In this document: positions 17,089 to 25,928 of the stretch, in pieces
Position numbering within the stretch: position 1 is the stretch's first letter
Layout: each line of letters starts with the position of its first letter
Assembly: GCA_020161935.1 (NCBI GenBank)
Contig: JAIUNI010000007.1
Location: forward strand, 248,001-312,000
DNA: 64,000 bases
Direction of reading: 5' to 3'
Source of the DNA: Chloroflexota bacterium
GTDB taxonomy: Bacteria > Chloroflexota > Anaerolineae > Aggregatilineales > Phototrophicaceae
Position numbers and translations under genes: made by a program
The notes under the pieces: generated by a model
The model's input: only the letters and a program-made list of their open reading frames with translations
Database searches by the model: none
What the model was told of the DNA's origin: nothing

Positions 17089-18159
17089 ATGTTACAGCTA
17101 GTTGTTCTATTTGTTGTATTGGTTTCAAATAGCTTGCTTATCTTGCAAGACGCTTCCGATTTGTCAAAGATTTCCGTAACTAACGCACATGAGGTTAAAC
17201 AAAAACAGTTACTTACAGGAAATGCGATGTGGATGTCCGATCTAGCGTTTAGCCCGGATGGCAGTCGATTAGCTGTTGCAGAGACAGGCAGCGCATATGA
17301 AGCCTTCAAGAATGTTCAAGGCAAAGTTCGTATTTGGAACACAACTACTTGGAAGGGAAAAATGACCTTGAGTAGTGACGGATTATCAGCCATGAGTCTT
17401 GCTTTCTCTCCTGATGGGCAGAGAATTGCAGTGGGCAATACAACAGGAAACATCGACATTTGGGATTGGGCTAATCAAGTTGTCGATAACACACTAAAGG
17501 GGCATTCAACATGGGTCAACAAAGTTGTATTTGATGCTAATAACAATTACCTCGCTTCGGCAAGTGGACATCTGTTCAAGCAAGAAGGCGACTACACTGT
17601 TCGCCTTTGGCTTACGGTAGATTGGCAGGAATTTTCTATCTTAACACCATCAGACTCTAATTTAGGTGCGGGTTTAAGCGTGGCAATTAGCCCCGACGGC
17701 GGAATTATTGCTGCTGGTATGAGTAACGGCACTGTTCATTTATGGGCATTTGAAGGGCAAAATGAACTCGCGGTTCTCGATGAATACGCTTGGGCAGATG
17801 ACCTTTTCTTTACTCCAAACGGGTCACAAATTTTGTTCGTCGCTAAAGATGGTGTTCGGATTTGGAATGTTGCTGATGCTATCGAAACCTATGGTAATAT
17901 CCCTGAATATAAGCTAATTGCCCCCCTCCAAGAAAAGGAATTCATATTCAGCATCGCACTTAGCCCTGATGGAACAGTTTTGGCAGCAGGTTATCAAGAT
18001 GGGACTGTCCGGCTTTGGAATGTGGAAACAGGCGATCAACTAATCGTTTTGAAAGGACATAAAGACCGAGTAGTGAGCCTCGCCTTCAGCCCCGACGGAA
18101 CGCTGCTGGCTTCCGGCGGGACGGACGGCACGGTAAGGCTGTGGGGTGTGACGGCGTAA
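17089..18159 (+). CDS. Exported WD40 beta-propeller protein, cassette 4
   Basis: The 356 residues are the most canonical WD40 of the four. A hydrophobic leader (LQLVVLFVVLVSNSLLIL) is followed by the motif ISVTNAHEVKQ, then blades with regular S-P-D-G and W-x-W features: DLAFSPDGSRLAVAETGS, SLAFSPDGQRIAVGNTTG, DGTVRLWNVETGDQ and the common last blade ending VRLWGVTA. Its stop is TAA, and no SH3b fragment follows, so it closes the array. The better blade regularity suggests it is closest to the ancestral gene or least altered. Confidence 0.85.
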   Translation: MLQLVVLFVVLVSNSLLILQDASDLSKISVTNAHEVKQKQLLTGNAMWMSDLAFSPDGSRLAVAETGSAYEAFKNVQGKVRIWNTTTWKGKMTLSSDGLSAMSLAFSPDGQRIAVGNTTGNIDIWDWANQVVDNTLKGHSTWVNKVVFDANNNYLASASGHLFKQEGDYTVRLWLTVDWQEFSILTPSDSNLGAGLSVAISPDGGIIAAGMSNGTVHLWAFEGQNELAVLDEYAWADDLFFTPNGSQILFVAKDGVRIWNVADAIETYGNIPEYKLIAPLQEKEFIFSIALSPDGTVLAAGYQDGTVRLWNVETGDQLIVLKGHKDRVVSLAFSPDGTLLASGGTDGTVRLWGVTA

Positions 18160-18170
18160 AACATAATCCT

Positions 18171-18264
18171 GAAATGGCGCGAATTTGATACAACAGACTT
18201 GAAGGAAAGACGTGGATAAGAGACAATGGAGTACCTTCTAAGGGATTATTAATCGCGCCATTTC
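18171..18264. other. 12-bp inverted repeat bordering the cassette array
   Basis: GAAATGGCGCGA at 18171-18182 is the exact reverse complement of TCGCGCCATTTC at 18253-18264, with 70 nt between. It lies between the last WD40 gene and the start of the ligase-like gene at 18278. It could be an RNA structure acting as terminator or leader, or a scar of an insertion. No T run follows the right arm. Confidence 0.6.
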
Positions 18265-18277
18265 GGGGAGTATTGTT

Positions 18278-20089
18278 ATGTTGGAGTCGCCGCTACCAAG
18301 CAACCAGGAACTGCTAGAGTTTAGTGCCAGTGTACCGTGGCAAGAAATCGAAGCGCAAAAACGCAAGTTTAACCAGGCGCTGAAGGATATTGCCGCGTTC
18401 GACTACAATCAGTCGCTGCCACTCGAACAACTATCGGAAACCATCGGCGCACCCGTCTCGACTTACTACGACCCCAACGACACCCTCGGCGCGAATGTGG
18501 TGTTGGCAGAGGTCAATGGTGTCAAGCATGTGCTCGGCTCGGCGGTCAGCACGCGCTATCGCGGCAAGAAAACCTTCCCACAGAGCATCGTCCCCTATAA
18601 CTTTAATCCCAGCGTCAACCACACCAACCTCGCCGAAACCGACGATCCGACGACCAAGCTGCGTTACCTCGGTGCGGAAATCGAACTCGGTCTCGTACAT
18701 GGTGACGGTGCATATCCCTCCGAGCCAGATATGCAGCACTATATGCAGGTGTATCGCGGACACGCCCAGAAGCTCGGCTTCACCCCACAGATCGACCGTG
18801 AAGCCGGTCAATATCAGGTCGAAACCCATCTCTCGCCGGTACTCGGTTATCACAAGACCCGCGCCTCGCTCGGTGGCATCCTCAAGGTACTCACCATGTC
18901 CAGCGAGGAAACCGGCATGATTACGGCCATCATGGCGGCTTACCCCTTCGACTCGGACTTTAAGCTGACCGAAGACCCGAAGGTGCAAACCGCAGTTGAC
19001 CTGATGCAGGAAGTCAACGGCTTCTTCCCTGAATACGCTGATCGGCTGCACAAAGCACATGCCCGTTACCATGTCAGCCCGACCAACGACAACTACGTGC
19101 AGATGTTCCGCAATCAGGGCTGCCACATCCACCTTGACCTTGCCGGACGCTGCGAGGCATTGGGCTTGCTCGCCTTCTACACCATGCTCCGCAGTGCGAC
19201 CGCTGTTGCCAACGCAGCCGTGCTTAAAGGCTCGCCATTTGTCAACGGCACGCTTGATCCTGAACTGCTTTGCACACGCGAGTTCCTCCGCAGCGTGACC
19301 GCCACAGGCCGCTACCTTGATCTACCGACCAGCCCACACCTCACACGGAATGGCCTCGAACGCTACGGCACCCTGCTGCGCTCGGAACGGGTGAACTCCC
19401 CTGCCCGCGCCATGCTTTATGATGACGGTCTCGACCAGATGATCTCGGTTATGCACAATCCTATCGGTCGCATCCGTCCCGATCTATCGACCAATAAACG
19501 CATCTGCACCCTCGAAAGCACCGGTATGCCAGCCTCGGTCAGCGCGTCCCGCATGGCCTCGGTTCTCTGCGACTTCGAATACAGCCACATCATCATCGAG
19601 GACTACTTTCGTAAGCACGGCTGCAACCTTGAACCGATGCACGAAAACAAGCAGATGTGGTCGATCCTCGGCCCGCTGGACACCAAGTCCTTTATCGCCG
19701 CGCAGGACGAGTCCGACCGCCTTTGCACCGATGCACTCGTCACCACCGCTACCGGCGACCGTATGACCCTCACCGAGTTCTACGACATGAAGCGCCGCTT
19801 TATGCACAAAGCGCTGTACGACATTGATGTCAATATCCCCCCGCGCGATATTGACGATGTGTACATCAGCCTTGCACGGATGCTCGAACCGCCGCACGGT
19901 CATACCGCGCAGACGGTTAAACAGTTCATCGCTGACCCCAAGCTCAAGAGCACGGGAAACTGGGGACAAATCCTCAAGAATGCCTTCCTCGAAATGGGCG
20001 GTACCCCCGGTGAACATCGTCCCGACCTCGTGCTGAAGATCGTTCACCAGATGCACGATGCGCTGCGCCTGCGCTATCTAGAAAGCTAA
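18278..20089 (+). CDS. Glutamate-cysteine-ligase-like (GCS2-type) protein
   Basis: The 603-residue protein carries features of the GCS2/carboxylate-amine ligase superfamily: G-x-E-x-E in LGAEIELGLV near residue 133, QVETHLSP near 187, and the H-x-H pattern GCHIHLDLAG near 285. Members join glutamate or another carboxylate to an amine using ATP. The substrate here is not determinable, and the protein is longer than typical single-domain enzymes. Codon use returns to the GC-rich style of the genome, unlike the cassette locus upstream. The start MLESPLPS has no strong ribosome-binding site (GGGGAGTATTGTT upstream). Alternative annotation: a generic ATP-grasp-unrelated amide ligase. Confidence 0.6.
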   Translation: MLESPLPSNQELLEFSASVPWQEIEAQKRKFNQALKDIAAFDYNQSLPLEQLSETIGAPVSTYYDPNDTLGANVVLAEVNGVKHVLGSAVSTRYRGKKTFPQSIVPYNFNPSVNHTNLAETDDPTTKLRYLGAEIELGLVHGDGAYPSEPDMQHYMQVYRGHAQKLGFTPQIDREAGQYQVETHLSPVLGYHKTRASLGGILKVLTMSSEETGMITAIMAAYPFDSDFKLTEDPKVQTAVDLMQEVNGFFPEYADRLHKAHARYHVSPTNDNYVQMFRNQGCHIHLDLAGRCEALGLLAFYTMLRSATAVANAAVLKGSPFVNGTLDPELLCTREFLRSVTATGRYLDLPTSPHLTRNGLERYGTLLRSERVNSPARAMLYDDGLDQMISVMHNPIGRIRPDLSTNKRICTLESTGMPASVSASRMASVLCDFEYSHIIIEDYFRKHGCNLEPMHENKQMWSILGPLDTKSFIAAQDESDRLCTDALVTTATGDRMTLTEFYDMKRRFMHKALYDIDVNIPPRDIDDVYISLARMLEPPHGHTAQTVKQFIADPKLKSTGNWGQILKNAFLEMGGTPGEHRPDLVLKIVHQMHDALRLRYLES

Positions 20090-20102
20090 CAACTCACATT
20101 GA

Positions 20103-20128
20103 AAGGGCGTAGGATAACCTGCGCCCTT
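20103..20128 (+). terminator. Terminator-like hairpin
   Basis: AAGGGCGTAGG pairs with CCTGCGCCCTT around ATAA with one G-U pair. There is no T run, so it may be an RNA-stabilising stem and not a strong terminator. Confidence 0.5.
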
Positions 20129-20376
20129 CACAGCCTCGTACCAATTCCCCACCCGCATCTCCATTCAAACTATTAACCAGACGCTTATCGAATTCCCCCG
20201 TCGAGTATGCGCCGCTGTAAGAAATTGTGGTATAATGGCATCAGATAAAAATACGCCCCGAAATTACTACGTTTATTACAAGACCTGTTTGAACTATTTA
20301 AGAGTGTACAAAATAAACACGCTAAGAAAGGAAACAGCCGCGCGCCTACAGGTGGCGCTCGGCACATTTGCGCTAT

Positions 20377-22029
20377 ATGGCTAAACAACCAAAACTACGA
20401 ATCATCCCCCTCGGCGGTCTTGGGGAAATCGGCAAAAACATGACCGTGTTTGAACTCGGCAACGACGCGATTATCCTCGATACCGGCATCATGTTCCCCG
20501 CGAACGACATGCTCGGCATCGACTATATCATCCCCGATTTCAAATACCTCACCGACCGCAAAGACCTCAAAATTCACGGCATCCTCTACACCCACGGTCA
20601 TGAAGACCATGTGGGTGCGACTCAGCATGTCGTTGCCGCATTCCCAAAGGTTCCCATCTGGGCAACCCCGCTGACTGCTGGCCTCATCAAGCTCAAACTG
20701 GGTGAAGCACAACTCGATAAATCGACCACCATGAATGTGTTCCAAGCGGGTGACACCATCCGCATCGGACCGTTTGTGGTCGAGAGCTTCCACGTCTGCC
20801 ACAGTATTCCTGACTGCGTTGGCTTCGGCATCAACACGCCTTATGGCCTCGTCGTCCACAGCGGCGACTATAAATTCGACAACTCGCCCGTTGACGGCAA
20901 GAAGCCGGATTACGCCAAGCTGGCCGAGTTTTCGAAGCGCGGCGTGCTGATGCTCATGGGCGACAGCACCAACGCTGACCAACCCGGTTGGACTCCTTCT
21001 GAAAGTGTGATCGACAACGCTTTCGATCAGGTCTTCCGCAATGCCAAAGGCCGCATCATGGTCGCCACCTTCGCCTCGCTCATCTCGCGCTTCCATCAGG
21101 TCGCGGTTGCTGCCGAGCGTTACGGGCGTAAGATCGCGGTCGCGGGTCACAGCATGGCGAACAACATCAAAATGGCGCGTGAGCTGGGCATCCTAAATAT
21201 CCGTGATGATATGTTCATGGACATCAACCGCATCAATCAGGTACACGACAGCAAAGTCGTCATTCTGGTGACGGGCGCGCAGGGTGAACCCTCCGCCGTC
21301 CTCAGCCGCTTGGCAACCGGTCGGCATCGTCAGCTCGACGTGAAGCCCGGTGATACCATCATCTTCTCGTCGCACACCATCCCCGGCAACGAGGAATCGG
21401 TCAGCCGTACGATCAACCGCCTGTTCCAGCGCGGCGCGGATGTGGTCTACGATCCCATCGCACAGGTACACGTCTCCGGTCACGCGCGGCAGGAAGAAAT
21501 GCGCCTGCTGATTAACTTGACTCATCCCAAGTACTTCATGCCCGTTCACGGCGAACTGCGCCACCTCCGCGCCCACGCCAAGCTGGCGATGCAGTGCGGT
21601 ATCTCGCATGAAAACATTTTCGTCGTCGAAAACGGTTATGTCATCGAAGCCGACAAGAACGGTGTACGCACCACCGAGCGCGTCCCCGGTGGCTACGTCT
21701 TTGTGGATGGCAGTGGTGTCGGCGATGTCGGCCCTGCCGTCATTCGTGACCGTGAAATCCTCGCCCGTGATGGCTTCTTGATGGTGGTTGCTACGGTTGA
21801 CCAGAAGAGTGGGGAGTTGATCGAGGAACCGGAAATCATCTCGCGCGGCTTCGTCTACTTGAAAGATGCGACTGACCTCATGAAGTCGGTCAAAGCCACA
21901 ATCAATGATGTGTTCTCGCACTCGCAAAATGGCAACCGCCGCGACAAGCTGGAGGACAGCCTCGGTCGTGTCCTCTATAACGAAACACGCCGCCGCCCGA
22001 TGATCTTTACGGTCATCAACGAGCGCTAA
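20377..22029 (+). CDS. rnj: Ribonuclease J
   Basis: This metallo-beta-lactamase/beta-CASP nuclease has 5'-3' exo- and endonuclease roles in mRNA decay and rRNA maturation. The start region LRIIPLGGLGEIGKNM is typical. The zinc motif is HGHEDHVG with His73, His75, Asp77 and His78. Further ligands lie in HSIPD (near 150) and GDYKFD, with the beta-CASP phrase VSGHARQEEM near 370 and MPVHGELRHLRAHA after it. The length of 550 residues is normal. A frame extends three codons upstream to TTG at 20368, but ATG 20377 is the expected start. It is followed by a strong terminator. Confidence 0.95.
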   Translation: MAKQPKLRIIPLGGLGEIGKNMTVFELGNDAIILDTGIMFPANDMLGIDYIIPDFKYLTDRKDLKIHGILYTHGHEDHVGATQHVVAAFPKVPIWATPLTAGLIKLKLGEAQLDKSTTMNVFQAGDTIRIGPFVVESFHVCHSIPDCVGFGINTPYGLVVHSGDYKFDNSPVDGKKPDYAKLAEFSKRGVLMLMGDSTNADQPGWTPSESVIDNAFDQVFRNAKGRIMVATFASLISRFHQVAVAAERYGRKIAVAGHSMANNIKMARELGILNIRDDMFMDINRINQVHDSKVVILVTGAQGEPSAVLSRLATGRHRQLDVKPGDTIIFSSHTIPGNEESVSRTINRLFQRGADVVYDPIAQVHVSGHARQEEMRLLINLTHPKYFMPVHGELRHLRAHAKLAMQCGISHENIFVVENGYVIEADKNGVRTTERVPGGYVFVDGSGVGDVGPAVIRDREILARDGFLMVVATVDQKSGELIEEPEIISRGFVYLKDATDLMKSVKATINDVFSHSQNGNRRDKLEDSLGRVLYNETRRRPMIFTVINER

Positions 22030-22048
22030 CAACCGTTTGAATATTGGA

Positions 22049-22076
22049 GGGGTTTGCCGCTGGTAAACCCCTTTTT
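22049..22076 (+). terminator. Rho-independent terminator of rnj
   Basis: GGGGTTT pairs with AAACCCC and is followed by TTTTT. It lies in the 50-nt gap between convergent rnj and the histidine kinase gene. Confidence 0.9.
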
Positions 22077-22078
22077 AT

Positions 22079-23983
22079 TTACGGTGTACTGGCGGCCTCA
22101 GCGGGTTGCGGCGCAAAGCTCGGCACGAAGCTCACCTTAAACGTGGTTCCCTCGCCCACCTTGCTCGTTACCTCGATCTTGCCCTTGTGCATGTCCACCA
22201 GCCGCTTGGTGATCGCCAGCCCTAACCCCGTGCCACCGCTCTTGAGCGAACGGGCGCGGTCAGCACGGTAGAAACGGTCGAAAATATTCGGCAAATCGGC
22301 TTCACTAATCCCGATGCCGGTATCCGTCACTTCGAGCATCACAAACACGCCGTCTTTATACGTTCGCAGCGTCACACTGCCCTTATCCGGCGTGTAGTTA
22401 ATCGCGTTCTCCAACAAGTTCGAGACGATGCGCTCCAAACCGTCATGATTGCCCAGCACGAAAGGGATGCTCGTTTCAAGCGACAGCGTGAGCGTTTGCT
22501 GCTTCGTTTCGCACGTCCCTGCAAATCCCTCTTTAATCGGCGTAATCAAATCATTCAATCGCACCGGACGCATGGTGATCGTATCCTGCTGTTCCAACTT
22601 GGACATCATCAGCACGTCATTAATCAGCCGTTCCAACCGCCGCGACTGATCCTCGATCACCTTCGCCTTTTCGCGCTGCCGCTGGGGATCATCGAACTTT
22701 TGCAGGAGGTACAGGCTGTTATTGATGATTGAAAGCGGCGTTCGCAGATCGTGCGAAAGGTTGCTGACCAACTCGTTTATCAGCTCCACCCGTTCCTTCT
22801 TCACCACCATCTCCACCAGCGCTTGCTCGGCCCACTTCTGGCTGTAGAGATGCTCAAGCGTAATGCGGTACAGTTGCAAGATTTCAATATCCTGCGGGTT
22901 GAATGGCTGCTGCCCGTAAAGGTTGTCGGCGCATATCCACCCCATTAACCCCTTGTCGTCGTACAGTGCGCTCGTCAGCTTCCACCCGCGCTGTGGCTCT
23001 CCCTCTTGCAGCAGAATATCGTCATCCACCAGCACACCCGTTTGAGGCTGCTCAGGCTGCTTCAACCGCGCCAACAAATCTGGGGGGATGGCTTGCTGGT
23101 CTCGCTTCACCACACATTGACCGGCTCGATCAGTCACAAACGTGGTTGTGATGGTAGTAACGTTATCATCCACCAAATACAAGCTCATGCGGTCAAACCC
23201 TAAGCGCTCGTGTCCCAGTTCCAGCGCCTTACTGCATAATGCATCGGTGGTTGCCAGCTTATCGAGTTCATTGCTGACGCTGTTCAGCACACGCAGCCGT
23301 TTGTGCAGTTGCTTATGCTGTTCTTCCGTCACACGCAGCGCGTGCGCCACCCGTTCGCGTTCGGCGATCTCGGCCAGCAGTTGCGCGTTATTCTTCGCCA
23401 GCCCATGTTCGCTGACTTGAGCGCGACTCAGCGCGTTACTCAAGCTGTAAACCGAGTAGCCGGTAAAAAACCCGACAATCGTAAAAATAACACAGTCGAG
23501 CAGCAGCGTAAGACGTACCGTTTCTAAGGTAAATCCCGCTGGCAGGGGTAAAACCATGTAAAGGACTATCGAACAGGCGATGACCAGCAGCGTGAAGATG
23601 ATAGCTCCCCACCACCCCAGCACCACACTCGCCACCACCAACACCAGCACAATCGAAACACCGTAATTCAGATCGGTTAGCCCCACACCATTATCAAATC
23701 CTGCCGCCAGCACCATCAGCAGCAGCAAGATCGAGAATATCCACCCCACACCACGCACATAATGTTGGTGCAGCATTCCGATCAGCACGCCAATACCGAC
23801 CAACACAACACCATTGACCCACAATAAGTCGCTGGAAAGTCCAAAAACCACAACCGACGCTGTATAAATCAAATTGGCTGTGAATGTCAGCAGGAGGATG
23901 TAGTGCAATAAACGCGCCACGAGTTGTTCTTCATCGTGTGCCAGCACTGGTGGCCTTAACCATGCACGCAAATAACTAGACAT
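22079..23983 (-). CDS. Membrane sensor histidine kinase with GAF domain
   Basis: The 634 residues begin with six or so membrane helices (about 25-180), then a coiled coil (about 185-235), a GAF-like domain (about 235-385), the dimerisation/phospho-acceptor helix NLSHDLRTPLS with His411, and a HATPase_c domain. The ATP site has the N box NLLENAINYTP, the G1 box DTGIGI, the F box FDRFYRAD and the G2 box GGTGLGLAI. It should autophosphorylate in response to a membrane or small-ligand signal. No cognate regulator is adjacent, although lone receivers occur at both ends of the window. It converges on rnj. Confidence 0.9.
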   Translation of the reverse strand: MSSYLRAWLRPPVLAHDEEQLVARLLHYILLLTFTANLIYTASVVVFGLSSDLLWVNGVVLVGIGVLIGMLHQHYVRGVGWIFSILLLLMVLAAGFDNGVGLTDLNYGVSIVLVLVVASVVLGWWGAIIFTLLVIACSIVLYMVLPLPAGFTLETVRLTLLLDCVIFTIVGFFTGYSVYSLSNALSRAQVSEHGLAKNNAQLLAEIAERERVAHALRVTEEQHKQLHKRLRVLNSVSNELDKLATTDALCSKALELGHERLGFDRMSLYLVDDNVTTITTTFVTDRAGQCVVKRDQQAIPPDLLARLKQPEQPQTGVLVDDDILLQEGEPQRGWKLTSALYDDKGLMGWICADNLYGQQPFNPQDIEILQLYRITLEHLYSQKWAEQALVEMVVKKERVELINELVSNLSHDLRTPLSIINNSLYLLQKFDDPQRQREKAKVIEDQSRRLERLINDVLMMSKLEQQDTITMRPVRLNDLITPIKEGFAGTCETKQQTLTLSLETSIPFVLGNHDGLERIVSNLLENAINYTPDKGSVTLRTYKDGVFVMLEVTDTGIGISEADLPNIFDRFYRADRARSLKSGGTGLGLAITKRLVDMHKGKIEVTSKVGEGTTFKVSFVPSFAPQPAEAASTP

Positions 23984-24285
23984 GCTGCTAACCTATCGGG
24001 GATTTGTAATCTAAGTTCATGTTATTAATTTATTATCATACTCCATTGTCCGTTTATATCCCTGAAAAGCAATATATATCGTCCGAAAAATTCATGAATC
24101 AGAAGAAGTTGTAATAAATGTAAGTATAGCACCTCAGCACCTAACCATTCTGTTAGCTTATCCCTCCCCACAAGTTGAATGCCTTTCCATCGGCTTTGTG
24201 CGATGATAACGTCATCAGGTAAACAAATCGCATTGAGCCATTAGCCACCCGCTAAAGGCCAATTGCTACATGAAGGAGCTTTCCA
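23984..24285. other. Intergenic region between divergent kinase and protease genes
   Basis: The region is AT-rich, with several TATA-like stretches around 24050-24080 and 24115-24130 that could hold divergent promoters. GGAG lies 8 nt before the ATG at 24286. No gene, hairpin terminator or longer repeat was found. Confidence 0.5.
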
Positions 24286-25167
24286 ATGGCAGACATTCTG
24301 CAAACCCTCTCAGACTCAATGGCTGGCGCGGTCGAAACCGTCGGCAAAAGCACTGTCAAAGTCGCCGCCCGCCGTCGAATGCCCGCAACCGGTATCGTCT
24401 GGTCAGCCGATGGGGTTATCGTAACCTCGCATCATGGGGTCGAGTTTGAGGACAATATCAAGGTCGGCCTGCCGGACGGCAAAACAGTCACCGCCTCATT
24501 CGTTGGCCGTGACCCCGGCACCGACCTTGCCGTCCTCCGCGCCGATGTTAGCCACCTCACCGCTCCCACATGGGCAGCCGCCGAATCCGTACGTGTCGGG
24601 CATCTCGCGCTCGCGGTTGGTCGCCCCGGTGACGATCTGCAAGCCACGCTGGGGGTCATCAGCGCCCTCATGCCCCACAAAGAAGAAAACAAGTACTTCG
24701 CCCAGACCGATGTGGTCATGTACCCCGGCTTCTCCGGTGGGCCGCTGGTCAGCGCCTCCGGTGAGGTCATCGGCTTGAACTCCTCCGGCCTGATGCGTGG
24801 TGTCAGCCTCACCGTCCAAACCCCGACCATTCAATATGTGGTCGAGAACTTGCTCAAACACGGCAAGATGCGCCGCGGTTTCCTCGGTGTCGGTGTGCAA
24901 CCCGCTCGCCTCTCACCGTCACTCGCCGAATCGCTGGGGCAAAAATCCGGTGCGATGATCGTCTCCGTAGAAAGCGGCAGCCCCGCCGAAAAAGCCGAAC
25001 TCTTTATGGGTGATACTATCATCACACTCGGCAGCTACAAAGTCGGCGATCTCGAAGACCTGCTCGCCGCCCTCGGCAGCACCCAGATTGGATCGACCAT
25101 CACCGCCAAAATCATTCGCGGTGGGCAGGTCCTCGAACTGCCCGTCACCATCGGCGAACGGGGCTAA
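24286..25167 (+). CDS. HtrA-like serine protease with PDZ domain, leaderless
   Basis: The trypsin-like domain of about 185 residues carries the catalytic triad: His50 in TSHHGV, Asp80 in GTDLAVL and Ser150 in YPGFSGGPL. A single PDZ domain follows (about 195-290, RRGFLGVGVQ ... GDTIITLGSYKVGDLEDL). DegP/HtrA proteins normally have a signal peptide or membrane anchor, but here the N-terminus (MADILQTLSDSMAGAVE) is amphipathic, not hydrophobic, so the enzyme may act in the cytoplasm. A second, PDZ-less protease starts 95 nt downstream on the same strand, and the pair may work together. Confidence 0.85.
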   Translation: MADILQTLSDSMAGAVETVGKSTVKVAARRRMPATGIVWSADGVIVTSHHGVEFEDNIKVGLPDGKTVTASFVGRDPGTDLAVLRADVSHLTAPTWAAAESVRVGHLALAVGRPGDDLQATLGVISALMPHKEENKYFAQTDVVMYPGFSGGPLVSASGEVIGLNSSGLMRGVSLTVQTPTIQYVVENLLKHGKMRRGFLGVGVQPARLSPSLAESLGQKSGAMIVSVESGSPAEKAELFMGDTIITLGSYKVGDLEDLLAALGSTQIGSTITAKIIRGGQVLELPVTIGERG

Positions 25168-25262
25168 TCGCCTCATACGCCATTCGTTCCCTTCTCCAGA
25201 AAATCTATAGAGAAGGGAACATAAATGACTGTCAACCATAGACTGTTGACTAAGGACTACTT

Positions 25263-25877
25263 ATGCCAAGCATCATCCAACAGCTAAACGAGTCACTCGC
25301 GAACCGCATCAGCGATGTTCACGAAAGTCTCGTCCAAATCAGCAACGGTCGCGGCGCGGGTGCGGGTACAATCTGGCACGCCGACGGCCTCATCATCACC
25401 AACGCCCACGTCATTCGCGGGCATCACGGTCTGAACGTAACCCTCACCGACGGGCGCAAGTTCCCCGCCTCGGTGATCGCCGCCGATGACCAGCTCGACC
25501 TCGCCGCCTTGTCGATTAACGCCGACAACTTACCCACCATCAAAACAGGTGACTCACGCGGCCTCAAAGCCGGTCATTGGGTCATGGCAGTTGGTCATCC
25601 GTGGGGTGTGCAGGGTGCGGTTACTTCTGGCGTGGTCATCGGCGTAGGCGATCAGCTCCCCGAAATGGGGCAAATGCAGCCCGGACGCGAATGGATTGCT
25701 CTCAGTCTCCACATGCGCCCCGGCCATTCCGGTGGGCCAGTAATCGACTCGGAAGGTAAACTGGTCGGCATCAACACCATGATTACCGGCCCCGATGTCG
25801 GCTTTGCCATCCCTGTCCATGTCGTCAAAACCTTCCTCAAAGAAGCCATCGGCAGCAAAGCCGCCACCGCCATCTAA
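25263..25877 (+). CDS. Trypsin-like serine protease, single domain, leaderless
   Basis: The 204 residues contain only the chymotrypsin-fold domain, with His49 in ITNAHVI, Asp79 in QLDLAAL and Ser156 in GHSGGPV. There is no PDZ domain, no signal peptide and no anchor. The domain layout matches the first half of the upstream protease, which suggests an old tandem duplication with PDZ loss or gain, but identity is low. It ends before a clear terminator at 25891-25923. Confidence 0.85.
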   Translation: MPSIIQQLNESLANRISDVHESLVQISNGRGAGAGTIWHADGLIITNAHVIRGHHGLNVTLTDGRKFPASVIAADDQLDLAALSINADNLPTIKTGDSRGLKAGHWVMAVGHPWGVQGAVTSGVVIGVGDQLPEMGQMQPGREWIALSLHMRPGHSGGPVIDSEGKLVGINTMITGPDVGFAIPVHVVKTFLKEAIGSKAATAI

Positions 25878-25890
25878 TATCCAGCTATAG

Positions 25891-25923
25891 AAGGGGTTCA
25901 CTGCCGGCAGCGAACCCCTTTTT
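25891..25923 (+). terminator. Rho-independent terminator
   Basis: AAGGGGTTC pairs with GAACCCCTT and runs into T5, directly after the second protease gene. Confidence 0.9.
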
Positions 25924-25928
25924 GCGCT

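Larger units (their letters stand above)
11705..18159 (+). repeat. Fourfold tandem array of SH3b-fragment plus WD40 cassettes
   Basis: The unit starts at the DNA coding for VETAADSFLNW and ends with a WD40 gene. Copies begin at 11705 (inside the long peptidase gene), 13313, 14940 and 16571. The start blocks and the last about 25 codons of each WD40 gene are almost identical between copies, while the SH3b and propeller bodies are strongly diverged. Copies 1 and 2 share the bases after GGTTTTGAA, copies 3 and 4 share a different about 70-bp version, and copies 1-3 then share the MVQFYKDQG block that copy 4 lacks. Such mosaics indicate recombination between copies. Confidence 0.85.

Noticed and set aside
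10349..18159. Insertion sequence or integron explanation for the cassette array
   Set aside because: No transposase or integrase gene, no attC-like site and no terminal inverted repeats flanking each cassette were found. Homologous recombination between shared blocks is sufficient.
19484..20056. Long antisense ORFs opposite the ligase, rnj, icd and thrS genes
   Set aside because: They are frame shadows in GC-rich coding sequence; the opposite strand has clear family motifs in each case.
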